Shown: positions 46,626-55,922, counted from the first letter of the stretch. The stretch: DNA of 64,000 bases from Bacteroidota bacterium (GCA_029572965.1 JAKPQD010000227.1:20389-84388); one strand, 5' to 3'. The notes: generated from the sequence alone by a model not told the origin. Program-made: numbers and translations.

Positions 46626-47354
46626 ATGAACAGCTCAGACAAACTATATCGGCAATTACTTACAGGAGGCCCAAAACCTGCTGTTGCAGTATTGGTAGAT
46701 CCTGAAAAAGCAAATGCCCAGAGCATTTCAAAAATTGTTGAGCAATGCAAAAAGTGCAAAATAGATGCTATATTTATTGGAGGCAGCCTTGTTTCTGAAA
46801 ATCCCGAACAACTAATTTCTACAATACATCAATTGACAGACATCCCGGTAGTTCTTTTTCCGGGAAGCATCATACAAATTAGCAATAACGCAGATGCTAT
46901 TTTGTTGTTATCCCTTATTTCGGGAAGAAACCCCGAATACCTTATCGGCAACCATGTACTTGCAGCCAAAAGCCTGTACAACAGTAACCTGCAAATTATT
47001 CCTACCGGCTATATACTAATAGACGGCGGAAACGTAACTTCTGTCCAATACATAAGTAATACCACCCCTATACCTGCCAACAAACCTGAGCTTGTTGTGG
47101 CTACTGCCATTGCAGGCAAGTTGCTTGGTTTGAAAGCAATATACCTCGAAGCCGGGAGTGGCGCCAACAAGCCCGTTTCTCCGGAAATTATTTCGGAAGT
47201 AAAGAAAAATATAGACATCCCGATTATTGTTGGCGGAGGCATCAAGACACATGCTCAATTCACCGAAGCTGCTAATGCCGGGGCTAATCTTATTGTGATT
47301 GGGAATTCATTAGAATCAAACCCTTCAAAACTATCGGCCATTATCAGAGGCTAA
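46626..47354 (+). CDS. Geranylgeranylglyceryl phosphate synthase-like (GGGPS/PcrB family)
   Basis: This 242-residue TIM-barrel prenyltransferase of the GGGPS/PcrB family joins a polyprenyl diphosphate to sn-glycerol-1-phosphate. It has VAVLVDPEKANAQ, FIGGSLVSEN, VLFPGSIIQIS, IPTGYILIDGGN, YLEAGSGANKPV and IIVGGGIKTHAQF, typical of the Bacteroidota group of this family. In these bacteria the product is an unusual ether lipid precursor; the enzyme is known biochemically in the phylum, but its lipid role is less clear. It is co-directional with gldD and the phosphopantetheinyl transferase. Confidence 0.9.
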   Translation: MNSSDKLYRQLLTGGPKPAVAVLVDPEKANAQSISKIVEQCKKCKIDAIFIGGSLVSENPEQLISTIHQLTDIPVVLFPGSIIQISNNADAILLLSLISGRNPEYLIGNHVLAAKSLYNSNLQIIPTGYILIDGGNVTSVQYISNTTPIPANKPELVVATAIAGKLLGLKAIYLEAGSGANKPVSPEIISEVKKNIDIPIIVGGGIKTHAQFTEAANAGANLIVIGNSLESNPSKLSAIIRG

Positions 47355-47435
47355 ACAAAGCTATTTGTTTGGGTTTAACACACTTTAACGTCCCCCAATC
47401 GGATGGTTCAATACATTCAATTAATTTTGTTCATT

Positions 47436-48944
47436 ATGCAACGAAAACATTTCTGGATATTACTTTCTGTTCTTTCAGCCATTTTGGTATGTCTGATACT
47501 TATCCAAACCTTATGGATAAGAAAATCGCTTATTATCAACAATCAGTTATTCAAACTGCAAGTAAATGGAGCCCTGTCAACGGTTGTAAATTCTTTAGAG
47601 CAGGAAGAAACGGTTTTTCATATCACAACTCAAATACCTTCGGCTTCAGAAGAAACTTCTAAAAAAACAAACCAACTTTTATACAACCATAACCAAAACA
47701 GCCATATCAAAAACAATACCGATGTTTCAACTGCCATTTCGGCCATACCTTCAGAAAACGGTCAAACTGCCCCACACGTATCCACCTCTAAGGCCTGTAT
47801 TGACGAATACTCAAAATCTATTCAAAAAAAAGCCGAAATGATTGAACGCATCGTAAACCGCCTTATCAACAATCAACTGAAGATTAACGAACGGCTATCA
47901 GTCAAAACCCTTGAGAACATCATCAATGCAGAACTTATGCTAAAAGGCATTAAACTCCCATACGAGTATGCAATTAAGGATGAAAAAGGAGTTATAGCAT
48001 TAGGTTCAAACAATTACAGCGACACTGTTAATGCCGAACGCTTCATTGTTAGGCTGTACCCCAACGACATTTTCAACCAGCCGTATTTTCTGGTTATTTA
48101 TTTTCCCGGACAACAAACATACCTTTATCGCTCGTCATGGATATTGATAGCCTCATCTTTGGCCCTTACTATTTCTATCATTTTAATTATCTCTCTTGCC
48201 CTGCATATCATTATCAAACAAAAACGCTTGTCTGATGTCAAGACAGACTTTATCAACAACATGACCCATGAACTAAAAACCCCAATAGCAACAATATCTC
48301 TGGCCTCGCAGATGCTGGCAGACACTAATATCCCTTCTTCGGCAAAAAATATTGAAAGCCTTGGCAAATTGGTATTTGACGAGAGCAAACGTCTAAGCAT
48401 GCATGTTGAAAAAGTATTGCAGATGGCCATGTTTGAAAAGGCCGATTTGCGCCTGAGAATGAAAGATATTCACATCAACGACATTATTACACAAGTAACA
48501 AATAACTTCTCTATTCAGGTCAAAAGCCGTAACGGTAAGTTGCTGGCCAATCTCAATGCCAAAGAAGATTTAGTTCATGCCGACGAAATGCATATTGTCA
48601 ATATTATTGTAAATTTATTGGACAATGCCCTAAAATACTGTCCGGCAGACCCAACCATTATTGTTTCTACAAGAAATAACGAATCGGGCGTTTTTATTGA
48701 CATTGAAGATAACGGGATAGGAATGACAAAGGAAAACCTCAAAAAAATCTTCGACCAGTTTTACCGTGTACCTACCGGCAATGTACACAATGTAAAAGGC
48801 TTTGGCTTAGGGTTAAGTTACGTAAAAAAAGTAATTGATGCCCATTGTGGCACAATCCATGTAGAAAGTAAGATAAATAAAGGAAGTACATTTACTATAT
48901 ATATTCCGTACAATCAAAAAAATAACAAAAAAGAAAAGTTATGA
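47436..48944 (+). CDS. rprX: Membrane sensor histidine kinase (RprX-like)
   Basis: This 502-residue kinase has two transmembrane helices (about 6-28 and 225-250) around a periplasmic domain. The cytoplasmic part has a dimerisation domain with the phospho-accepting His in DFINNMTHELKTPIATISLA, then an HATPase domain with LLDNALKYC, DNGIGM and KGFGLGLSYVKKV. I start at the ATG at 47436 (MQRKHFWILL). The end overlaps the regulator gene by four bases (ATGA). Order, spacing and regulator sequence fit the Bacteroides RprX/RprY pair, which responds to envelope and stress signals. Confidence 0.85.
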   Translation: MQRKHFWILLSVLSAILVCLILIQTLWIRKSLIINNQLFKLQVNGALSTVVNSLEQEETVFHITTQIPSASEETSKKTNQLLYNHNQNSHIKNNTDVSTAISAIPSENGQTAPHVSTSKACIDEYSKSIQKKAEMIERIVNRLINNQLKINERLSVKTLENIINAELMLKGIKLPYEYAIKDEKGVIALGSNNYSDTVNAERFIVRLYPNDIFNQPYFLVIYFPGQQTYLYRSSWILIASSLALTISIILIISLALHIIIKQKRLSDVKTDFINNMTHELKTPIATISLASQMLADTNIPSSAKNIESLGKLVFDESKRLSMHVEKVLQMAMFEKADLRLRMKDIHINDIITQVTNNFSIQVKSRNGKLLANLNAKEDLVHADEMHIVNIIVNLLDNALKYCPADPTIIVSTRNNESGVFIDIEDNGIGMTKENLKKIFDQFYRVPTGNVHNVKGFGLGLSYVKKVIDAHCGTIHVESKINKGSTFTIYIPYNQKNNKKEKL

Positions 48945-49636
48945 ATACGCCAAAAATAAAGATTTTATTAGCCGAAGATGACGAAAATCTTGGCAACTTG
49001 CTTCGCGAATATCTAAAAGCCCGCAATTATGATGCAGAATTAGTCACTAATGGTGAAAAAGCCTTGAAAAGCCTTGAACGCAACCATTATGACATCTGCG
49101 TACTCGATATCATGATGCCTATCATGGATGGGTTTACTGTAGCCCGCGAATTACGTAAATATAACAAAGAGCTGCCTATCATTTTCCTTACCGCCAAATC
49201 GCTAAAAGAAGACGTATTGGAAGGCTTCTCAATAGGTGCAGACGACTACCTTACCAAACCTTTTAATATTGAAGAACTTATATTTCGTATTGAGGCTATC
49301 CTGAAAAGGACAAAAAACATGGACAAAGACCAAAAGGTTTACCAAATTGGCAGTTATACATTTGACTCCGAAAAACAAACCCTCACCCTGGACGACAAAG
49401 TGCAAAAGCTTACCACCAAAGAATCTGATTTGCTCAAGTTGCTTTGCATGAACCAAAATGCTGTGCTTGAACGTAATTTTGCCCTAAAATCTATCTGGAT
49501 GGACGACAATTACTACAACGCCCGCAGTATGGACGTGTATGTCACCAAGCTCAGAAAATACCTGAAAGACGACCCGGGCATTCAAATCCTCAATATTCAC
49601 GGCAAAGGCTTTAAGCTGATTATTCCTAATAGTTAG
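48941..49636 (+). CDS. rprY: OmpR-family response regulator (RprY-like)
   Basis: This 231-residue protein has a receiver domain (1-~120; LAEDDENLGNLLREYL, phospho-acceptor Asp in DICVLDIMMP, and DYLTKPF) and an OmpR/PhoB-type winged-helix DNA-binding domain (about 135-230; TTKESDLLKLLCMNQNAVLER and SMDVYVTKLRKYLK). Its N-terminus and KEDVLEGFSIGADDYLTKPF closely resemble RprY of Bacteroides. It is translationally coupled to the kinase by a 4-base overlap and is presumably phosphorylated by it. Confidence 0.93.
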   Translation: MNTPKIKILLAEDDENLGNLLREYLKARNYDAELVTNGEKALKSLERNHYDICVLDIMMPIMDGFTVARELRKYNKELPIIFLTAKSLKEDVLEGFSIGADDYLTKPFNIEELIFRIEAILKRTKNMDKDQKVYQIGSYTFDSEKQTLTLDDKVQKLTTKESDLLKLLCMNQNAVLERNFALKSIWMDDNYYNARSMDVYVTKLRKYLKDDPGIQILNIHGKGFKLIIPNS

Positions 49637-49639
49637 GTG

Positions 49640-49676
49640 ATAGGGGTTAGGAGTTAGGAGTTAGGGGTTAGTAAAT
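49640..49676 (+). repeat. Short G-rich degenerate repeat after rprY
   Basis: A 37-base tract of GTTAGGAGTTAGG-type units follows the regulator stop. Similar words recur sporadically in other gaps. Nothing more specific can be said. Confidence 0.35.
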
Positions 49677-49798
49677 CAATGTCGTTTAATTAAGTATTAA
49701 AAAAACGCCGACAGGTCTGAAAAACGCTGTCGGGTTAGTTTCACATCTGACCTGACAGCCTTCGCAAAACCTGCCAGAGCCTTAACTAAACGGCATTG
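49677..49798. mobile_element. 122-base element with terminal inverted repeats, copy 2 (MITE-like)
   Basis: The left end CAATGTCGTTTAATTAAG (49677-49694) and the right end (49781-49798), read on the minus strand as CAATGCCGTTTAGTTAAG, match at 16 of 18 positions. The ends equal those of the element at 31545-31666, and the total length is the same, 122 bases. The interior differs: here it holds the CCGACAG hairpin repeat instead of a palindrome. It carries no ORF. Confidence 0.6.
49704..49775 (+). repeat. CCGACAG hairpin repeat, copy 2
   Basis: The stem CCGACAG...CTGTCGG and the following ATCTGACCTGACAG stretch match the copy at 31425-31505, with scattered mismatches. This copy is inside the second 122-base element; the first lies outside the first element. 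Confidence 0.6.
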
Positions 49799-49927
49799 GA
49801 TAGTAAATATAAATTACAACAAGCTACCGCAGGGGTGGTTTACAAAGCCTGGGTAAACTTTATTCATATTTTCAATAAGGGTATAGTTCTTTAAGATTGT
49901 TATATAACAAACTAAAAGAATTTTGCC

Positions 49928-51166
49928 ATGAATACTATCCTCAGGTTCTTATTAGCATTTAGTTTATTTCAGTTTTACAATGGTTTAAACACAGCAAAAG
50001 CCGTGGATGAAGTAGCAAAATTGAAAAACAAACTCACTACCCTTTCTGAAAGTACTGAAAACAGCTTTCTGAAGCTTAGTTGTCAATCTATTCTCAACGT
50101 CATTGGCGCAAAGCAAGTTCTTTCTGAAAACGACAGTACGCTATTGTCAACGATGTATAAATGCTTTGCCGACGAAGCAGCCGATGGAAGCCCTTCTAAA
50201 CTTGAATCATACCTGGCACGCCAACGCTCTTTCATCATAGCATGGACCTCCCCAACAGACAGGGCTATTTCATTCACCTGGATGAAACTTCCAAAAGATT
50301 GGAACCCCGCCAACACCTACCCATTGTATATTGAATTGCACGGATTGTGGAGTGTTGCAAATAATTCTATCGACTACCTCTCCTATCCATACAGAAATGG
50401 GTCTTCCGGAAGCTTTGCTTTTGAAGATGGATACCTGCTTTCCCCTTGGGGACGCGGAAACCTTTGGTACAAGGGTATTTCAGAAACAGATATAACTGAA
50501 TGCATAGGGAACTTTGAAAAACTGGCCAATATTGACCAAACCCGGAAATACCTGTGTGGACATTCCATGGGTGGCTTTGGTGCATGGTATATAGGGCAGA
50601 AAGACCCTAGCATTTGGGCAGCACTTGGCATCCACGCTGGCGCTCTTTGGTACGATGCCAGCATGACCAGCGACGAAACAATAAGCCGATTGACAGACAT
50701 TCCCGTGTATTTTGTAGTAGGAACAAACGATGGCTTGCTAAGTATTAACCAAACAGCTTATAATAAGCTGGATGCAGCTGGAAATGAAAATATAAAATTT
50801 GTCACTTTTGCCGGAGGACATGATTACCTTGAGGTTAATGTACAAAACATGTATTTATGGATGCATACCTTTACCAATGACAGGGTTGGGATAAAAAGCA
50901 TAAGTGCTTTGGAGGAAAAGATAATATTGCTCTCGCAAATAAAAGACAATAAAGCTGTTATACAATGTAATATCCCTGAATCCAGTTCCGTGAGCCTTAG
51001 TGTTACGGATATGTTGGGAAGAAATGTAGCAGCTGCTTACATAAAAAATATGGCTAAAGGGTTTCAGGAAATCAGTTGTGACGGTCTTTTTATAAAAGGA
51101 CAAATATATATATGTACCTTAAATACTGGCAAACATAGAGAAATTGTAAAAATAGTGGTAAAATGA
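49928..51166 (+). CDS. T9SS-exported alpha/beta-hydrolase (esterase)
   Basis: This 412-residue protein has a signal peptide, then an alpha/beta-hydrolase domain of the esterase/depolymerase type. The nucleophile Ser213 lies in CGHSMGGFGAW; Asp268 (VVGTNDGL) and His298 (FAGGHDYLE) complete the triad. The last ~80 residues (SSVSLSVTDMLGRNVAAAYI to KIVVK) form a beta-sandwich like type IX sorting domains, so the enzyme is probably exported to the surface or medium. An intrinsic terminator follows. Confidence 0.88.
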   Translation: MNTILRFLLAFSLFQFYNGLNTAKAVDEVAKLKNKLTTLSESTENSFLKLSCQSILNVIGAKQVLSENDSTLLSTMYKCFADEAADGSPSKLESYLARQRSFIIAWTSPTDRAISFTWMKLPKDWNPANTYPLYIELHGLWSVANNSIDYLSYPYRNGSSGSFAFEDGYLLSPWGRGNLWYKGISETDITECIGNFEKLANIDQTRKYLCGHSMGGFGAWYIGQKDPSIWAALGIHAGALWYDASMTSDETISRLTDIPVYFVVGTNDGLLSINQTAYNKLDAAGNENIKFVTFAGGHDYLEVNVQNMYLWMHTFTNDRVGIKSISALEEKIILLSQIKDNKAVIQCNIPESSSVSLSVTDMLGRNVAAAYIKNMAKGFQEISCDGLFIKGQIYICTLNTGKHREIVKIVVK

Positions 51167-51234
51167 GGCAAAATGATATGATTAATTAGTTCTTAAATTG
51201 TGTTTTAAGGTTTTTTATTGGTTAGTTTTATTTC

Positions 51235-51266
51235 AAAAGGCAGGGTTAAACAATCCTGCCTTTTTT
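51235..51266 (+). terminator. Intrinsic terminator after the exported esterase
   Basis: AAAAGGCAGG (51235-51244) pairs with CCTGCCTTTT across a 10-base loop, and a run of T residues follows to 51266. It lies 69 bases after the stop. Confidence 0.8.
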
Positions 51267-51317
51267 GAGTTTTTTACACAAAAGTTCCTTATCTTAGTAG
51301 ATAAAAGGTCAGGATAG

Positions 51318-53213
51318 ATGAGAAAACTACGCTTTATATTATTCCTTTTTCTTATCATTTCAACAAAACTTTATTCACAAACCCTGAATGACAGCGTTTA
51401 TAGCTATTACACAGATAGTTCTGCTTACGATGCCAAATACTATTCTATTGAATTGAATGCCGGAACCAACAACCTATACATTAGCGGGCACACAACAATA
51501 CTGGCCCAAAACACAAACAAACCGCTGACAAAATTCTTTATTCAGCTCAACAGCTCACTTACAGTTGATTCGGTCACTATTGATGGCCAGAAGTGTGCAT
51601 TTACCCATTATCAGCATTGGATAAAAGCTAATCCAACGCTGTCCATATCGCCCAATAAGCTTTTCAGGGTTACAGTTTACTACAAAGGCTATTCTGCAAC
51701 ATATAGCGATTTTGGAGGCCTCAGCATCAGCAGTTATAATTCAAAAAAAATATTATACACGCTTTCAGAACCATATTCATCGCTGGATTTTTTTGCCTGC
51801 AAACAACTTTTGACCGATAAAGCTGATAGTGTACAAATAACATTGAATGTACCTAAAGGCTTTGTTGGTATTGCCAATGGTACACTAATAAAAAAATCCG
51901 ATAAACCTGACAACTATACCAGCTACACCTGGAAAACCTCTTACCCTATAGCTTACTACTTAATAGCAATAGCAATTAGCGATTATAAGGAGTATTCCTA
52001 TCGGTTTGCCAACACCAAAGGCGATAGCATATTGTTTCGCAACTATTATTACAACACACCGGATTTTTTAAAAGAAAACAAAACTGAAATTGACAGGACC
52101 ATTGATTTTATAAAGTATTTTGAAAAAATAACCGGCATCCCCTATCCTTTTGCAAAAGATGGGTATGGGCACGTTACTGCCCCCATTTCAGGAGGAATGG
52201 AAAACCAGACATTGACTATGCTCAGCGACTTTAATTTTGACCTGGTAGCCCACGAACTTGCCCACAGTTGGTTTGGCAACTATGTTACTTGTAGCAACTG
52301 GCAAGATATATGGCTCAACGAAGGGTTTGCCACTTACCTTCAATATCTTGCCCATACTGAGTTTAATGCAGACAACGCAGATATCTGGATATCCAATTGT
52401 GCCAAGCAAGCCAGGTCTGACAGTCATGGCACTGTTTTTATCAATGATGCTGAAAAATGGAAACCGCTCAATATTTTCAACTATGGCATTACCTACATGA
52501 AAGGCTGCATGCTTGTGCACATGCTTAGGCACGAAATAGCCAACGATACGGTATTCTTCAAAATCCTGCACACCTATTTATCTACCTATGCCTATAAAAC
52601 AGCTTCAACCCGGGATTTTATCAAAATAGCCGAAGCGGTTTCCGGTATTAGCCTGCAAACCTTCTTTGACCAATGGTATTACGGGGCAGGTTATCCCATT
52701 GTCGATGTTAGTAAAAAAATATCTGCAAACAAATTTTGGATAGAGGCCAAACAATACTCCTCAAACAGTACCACTCAATTTAAACAACTAAAACTGACGG
52801 TTATGCTGATATTTAAAGACCAAACCGATAGCATTATATCTATAGACATTTCAAGCCCTTCACAAAACTATACTTTTACTTTTTCAAAAGAAATAGAATC
52901 TGTAAGCCTTAACCCGCAAAGCCGTCTGCTAGCTACAATAAACACGTATGAATATTATGTTCAGGATACATTGCCGGATAGCTCATTTTTTATTTCGCCC
53001 AACCCTTTCAGAGATGAACTAAAATTACACCTCCCTTCTTCAGAAGAAATAAAAAATATCTGGTACTACAATATAAATGGGCAAATGTTGGGCAATTGGC
53101 AAACCAAAGAAAATATCCTGACTTTAGATACCAATAAAATACAACCCGGCTTATATTTTTTTCAAGCTACCGTTGATCAAAAAAAATACACTATAAAAGG
53201 AATTAAACGATAG
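51318..53213 (+). CDS. T9SS-exported M1-family metallopeptidase
   Basis: This 631-residue protein has a signal peptide ending KLYSQ. The M1 aminopeptidase domain has the exopeptidase motif GGMENQT and the zinc site HELAHSW with His312, His316 and the third ligand Glu335 in WLNEGFATYL. A helical region and the C-terminal ~75 residues (FISPNPFRDELKLHLPS ... GLYFFQATV) form a type IX sorting domain. It should therefore be an exported aminopeptidase. The large C-terminal domain of some M1 enzymes is absent. It is convergent with the ridA gene; the gap is only five bases. Confidence 0.93.
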   Translation: MRKLRFILFLFLIISTKLYSQTLNDSVYSYYTDSSAYDAKYYSIELNAGTNNLYISGHTTILAQNTNKPLTKFFIQLNSSLTVDSVTIDGQKCAFTHYQHWIKANPTLSISPNKLFRVTVYYKGYSATYSDFGGLSISSYNSKKILYTLSEPYSSLDFFACKQLLTDKADSVQITLNVPKGFVGIANGTLIKKSDKPDNYTSYTWKTSYPIAYYLIAIAISDYKEYSYRFANTKGDSILFRNYYYNTPDFLKENKTEIDRTIDFIKYFEKITGIPYPFAKDGYGHVTAPISGGMENQTLTMLSDFNFDLVAHELAHSWFGNYVTCSNWQDIWLNEGFATYLQYLAHTEFNADNADIWISNCAKQARSDSHGTVFINDAEKWKPLNIFNYGITYMKGCMLVHMLRHEIANDTVFFKILHTYLSTYAYKTASTRDFIKIAEAVSGISLQTFFDQWYYGAGYPIVDVSKKISANKFWIEAKQYSSNSTTQFKQLKLTVMLIFKDQTDSIISIDISSPSQNYTFTFSKEIESVSLNPQSRLLATINTYEYYVQDTLPDSSFFISPNPFRDELKLHLPSSEEIKNIWYYNINGQMLGNWQTKENILTLDTNKIQPGLYFFQATVDQKKYTIKGIKR

Positions 53214-53218
53214 AGCTG

Positions 53219-53599
53219 TTAACCTTTCATGGCTATAGCATCTATCTCTACCAAGACTCCCTTAGGTAGTGCAACCACCTGAAATGTGGAACGTGCAGGA
53301 TACTCGCTGGTAAAATACTCGGCATAAACGCTATTCATAGCTGCAAAATTGGCCATATCAGAAAGCATGCAGGTTGTTTTCACAACATCTGACATACTAT
53401 AACCGGCTGCTGACAGTATTGACGAAAGGTTTTTCAACACCTGGTGCGTCTGCTCAATAATATCTTCTTTAACAACATTGCCAGTTGCCGGATCTACCGG
53501 TATCTGGCCTGAAACAAACAAACTTCCGTTTATTTCAATAGCCTGACTATATGGGCCAATAGCTTGCGGGGCTTTGTTGGTTTGAATTATCTTTTTCAT
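53219..53599 (-). CDS. ridA: RidA-family enamine/imine deaminase
   Basis: This 126-residue protein of the Rid superfamily removes reactive enamines and imines formed by pyridoxal-phosphate enzymes. It has PQAIGPYSQAIEINGSLFVSGQIP at the N-terminus and the catalytic region with YPARSTFQVVALPKGVLVEIDAIA, including the conserved Arg. It is the last gene of the minus-strand Sia-like partner-switch cluster, 16 bases after the SiaC-like gene, but a functional link is uncertain. Confidence 0.93.
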   Translation of the reverse strand: MKKIIQTNKAPQAIGPYSQAIEINGSLFVSGQIPVDPATGNVVKEDIIEQTHQVLKNLSSILSAAGYSMSDVVKTTCMLSDMANFAAMNSVYAEYFTSEYPARSTFQVVALPKGVLVEIDAIAMKG

Positions 53600-53615
53600 T
53601 TTAAAAAAATCTGCG

Positions 53616-54002
53616 TTAGCCGTTTATGGCAACAAGGTTAATTTCGAGGCCTGATTCGCGTTTGAAGTCTTCTACTTCGTCAATCATATCCGGGTCACTT
53701 TCGTAATAAAACCAGTTAATCTCAGGATTGCCTCCTTTTTCTTTAAAATGCATCAATACTTCAATAATCTTTAGCACCATTCGTGAAGACTGGGTGTTGA
53801 AATAGTACAATTTAAAGTTGAACACGATAGCGGTGTGAGTATTACAATACTCTGTCAACCAATCAATAAGTGGTGTGTAAAACTTGTAGCAGTCTTCCAT
53901 GTACGACTCCCCTGCTATCGTACATTCTCCCTTTTCTGCATCAAAAGTAACTGATGGGAAATAAGGGGTGTCTTTGTCTGCCGTAATAATTATGTTATCC
54001 AT
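53616..54002 (-). CDS. siaC: SiaC-family (DUF1987) regulatory phosphoprotein
   Basis: This 128-residue single-domain protein belongs to the SiaC/DUF1987 family. In Pseudomonas SiaC is reversibly phosphorylated by SiaB and dephosphorylated by SiaA and controls the diguanylate cyclase SiaD. The domain has SVTFDAEKGECTIAGESYMEDCYKFYTP and VFNFKLYYFNTQSSRMVLKI; Thr70 of YYFNTQSS corresponds in position to the phosphorylated Thr68 of SiaC. I start at ATG 54002; the upstream 46 residues in frame are hydrophobic and have no family similarity. It lies 40 bases after the SiaB-like gene. Confidence 0.85.
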   Translation of the reverse strand: MDNIIITADKDTPYFPSVTFDAEKGECTIAGESYMEDCYKFYTPLIDWLTEYCNTHTAIVFNFKLYYFNTQSSRMVLKIIEVLMHFKEKGGNPEINWFYYESDPDMIDEVEDFKRESGLEINLVAING

Positions 54003-54042
54003 TATTAATTTTATTACATCTAAAACTGATGAAGTAACTATT

Positions 54043-54564
54043 TTATTCAATATTAACTTTTGCACAAATAGTAAAAATCGAATGTTTATCAGATATTGAT
54101 TCAAGTACGCATTCAATTTCATTTTGTGAAATAATACCAATTTGGATTATCCCAATGTATGCTCCTGTATCTTTGGCCTCAGGTTGGGGTTTACGCCTTA
54201 CACCTCTATACAACCTCAATTGCTCTTTGGTCATGCGGTTGATATCGCTGCAGTACTTAGTTAAAATAGGCCCGTCCTCATTTTTTATCAGGTTAGATGT
54301 TTTTATAAACACTTGCTGCCCATTTTCCTCCACCATGAAACTACCTACTCCTGAATACTTATAAATATTGACATTGCTGGTTTCCATAGAATATTTGGCA
54401 ACATTTTGGGTCAATTCGAAAAAAAGCCGATAAAGTTTGGTACAGGTGGTTGGTTTAGATTTATACATCATTCGGAGATAACTGCCCAACTCGGACAATA
54501 TATCAATATAAAAAGGGCCTTTATAAGCAAGTTTAATATTTTTATTGGTTATTTCTGTTAGCAT
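54043..54564 (-). CDS. siaB: SiaB-family protein kinase
   Basis: This 173-residue protein belongs to the SiaB-like (DUF6272) kinase family, related to GHKL anti-sigma kinases. The ATP-binding N box lies in LFFELTQNVAKYSM with Glu50 and Asn54, and GAYIGIIQIGI lies near the G region. In Pseudomonas SiaB phosphorylates SiaC. Its gene directly precedes the SiaC-like gene (40-base gap) and follows the receiver-phosphatase gene (125-base gap), so a kinase/phosphatase/substrate triad is complete. Confidence 0.85.
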   Translation of the reverse strand: MLTEITNKNIKLAYKGPFYIDILSELGSYLRMMYKSKPTTCTKLYRLFFELTQNVAKYSMETSNVNIYKYSGVGSFMVEENGQQVFIKTSNLIKNEDGPILTKYCSDINRMTKEQLRLYRGVRRKPQPEAKDTGAYIGIIQIGIISQNEIECVLESISDKHSIFTICAKVNIE

Positions 54565-54689
54565 GTGCTATAACATTAATCAGGCTATTGAAAATCATTT
54601 CCAATACTGACAAATATAGTATCATTTTTAAATTTTAATCTATTGCTAAATACTTTTTACAAAAATCTTTCTCATTTTGACCGATTTAT

Positions 54690-55910
54690 CTACACCCTGA
54701 TACCAATAACCAGCATATCATCAATCTGATCCCTGTAACCTATCCATTCGTCAATAGTACGCTCAAAAAGTTGATATTGCTCAGCCATTGACAAACCTGA
54801 AGCTTCAAGGCACAACCGCTGAAGCCTTTTATTCCTGAATTTTTGGTCAAGAGGGCCTCCAAACTGGTCGGCATATCCATCGGTGTACATATATATCATA
54901 TCTCCTTTTTCAAGTTTAATAAGCTGGTTCTTGAAAGGCTTATCATAATTTTCATGAATTCCAATAGGCATCTTGTCTGGCGAATATACAAGCAACTCTT
55001 TGTTTTTCTTCACCTGCATGATAGAATTATTAGCCCCGGCATATTGTACTTCCATCTGCTGAAAATCAAATATACAGAGCGATATGTCCATACCATCGGC
55101 CGCCTCGCCTTCAAGGCCTTTCTGGTGTAATAAACGCATCACATGGTTTCGCAAGTGGTTTAATATTTCGGCTGCATCAATAAATGAATAGTTAATAATC
55201 TCATTCAAAAAGGCAGTACCAGCAATGGTAAGAAAAGCCCCTGATATGCCATGCCCTGTACAATCTGCGGCGGCAAGGATAACCTTATTGTCTTTTTGTG
55301 CCACCCAATAAAAATCGCCACTTACAATGCGTTTAGGCTTATAAAACAAAAAATATTCGGGCAAAAGAGTCAATAAATAAGAGCGCTCGGGCATAATGGC
55401 ATTCTGTATCCGCCTCGAATAGGTAATATCGTCAATAATGTCTTTCTTTTGCTCTTCCATCATGCGATATTGACGTTGCATTTCTTTGGCCTGAATTGCC
55501 ATCAACTCGTTTTGCTCCATCATCTTGTTCAGGTTCCGGCCAAGCCGTAAGGCACATTTTATCCTGTAAAGAAATTCTTTTTCTTCAAATGGCTTGAAAA
55601 TAAAATCATCGACCCCGGCATCAAAGAGACTGTCTATCTGTTGACTGTTTGACATCAGCACTATCGGGATATTACGGGTTTTTGCAACCCTTTTCAAAAT
55701 ACGTACAACCCGTTCCACATCAAGTATTGGCAACTCACTGTCTAAAAGGATTAAGTCCGGCTTAATGTTTAAAGCTTTCTGACAGGCCTCTTTACCTTCT
55801 GTAGCAATAAATACAGAATAATCCGGTTGATTTCTATCAAAAATACCCTTGATGGTTGAAAGCATCAATCTTGAAGTATCGGCAACCAGTATTTTGATTT
55901 TCTCTTGCAA
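54690..55910 (-). CDS. Receiver-SpoIIE (PP2C) phosphatase
   Basis: This 406-residue protein has a receiver domain (about 1-120, phospho-acceptor Asp57 in LILLDSELP), a coiled-coil linker (about 125-165, MEQNELMAIQAKEMQRQYRMM) and a PP2C/SpoIIE domain (about 190-400). The latter has VSGDFYWV and ADCTGHGISGAF metal-binding motifs and MYTDGYADQ. It is the likely phosphatase of the SiaC-like protein, controlled by phosphorylation of its receiver. SiaA of Pseudomonas has a membrane sensor instead, so input is different here. It starts with a TTG at 55910; no ATG gives the complete receiver. Confidence 0.9.
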   Translation of the reverse strand: MQEKIKILVADTSRLMLSTIKGIFDRNQPDYSVFIATEGKEACQKALNIKPDLILLDSELPILDVERVVRILKRVAKTRNIPIVLMSNSQQIDSLFDAGVDDFIFKPFEEKEFLYRIKCALRLGRNLNKMMEQNELMAIQAKEMQRQYRMMEEQKKDIIDDITYSRRIQNAIMPERSYLLTLLPEYFLFYKPKRIVSGDFYWVAQKDNKVILAAADCTGHGISGAFLTIAGTAFLNEIINYSFIDAAEILNHLRNHVMRLLHQKGLEGEAADGMDISLCIFDFQQMEVQYAGANNSIMQVKKNKELLVYSPDKMPIGIHENYDKPFKNQLIKLEKGDMIYMYTDGYADQFGGPLDQKFRNKRLQRLCLEASGLSMAEQYQLFERTIDEWIGYRDQIDDMLVIGIRV

Positions 55911-55922
55911 AACTGTGAAATA

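Noticed and set aside
54003..54140. N-terminal extension of the SiaC-like protein
   Set aside because: The extension is hydrophobic, AT-rich, overlaps the end of the SiaB-like gene and is not part of the family domain.
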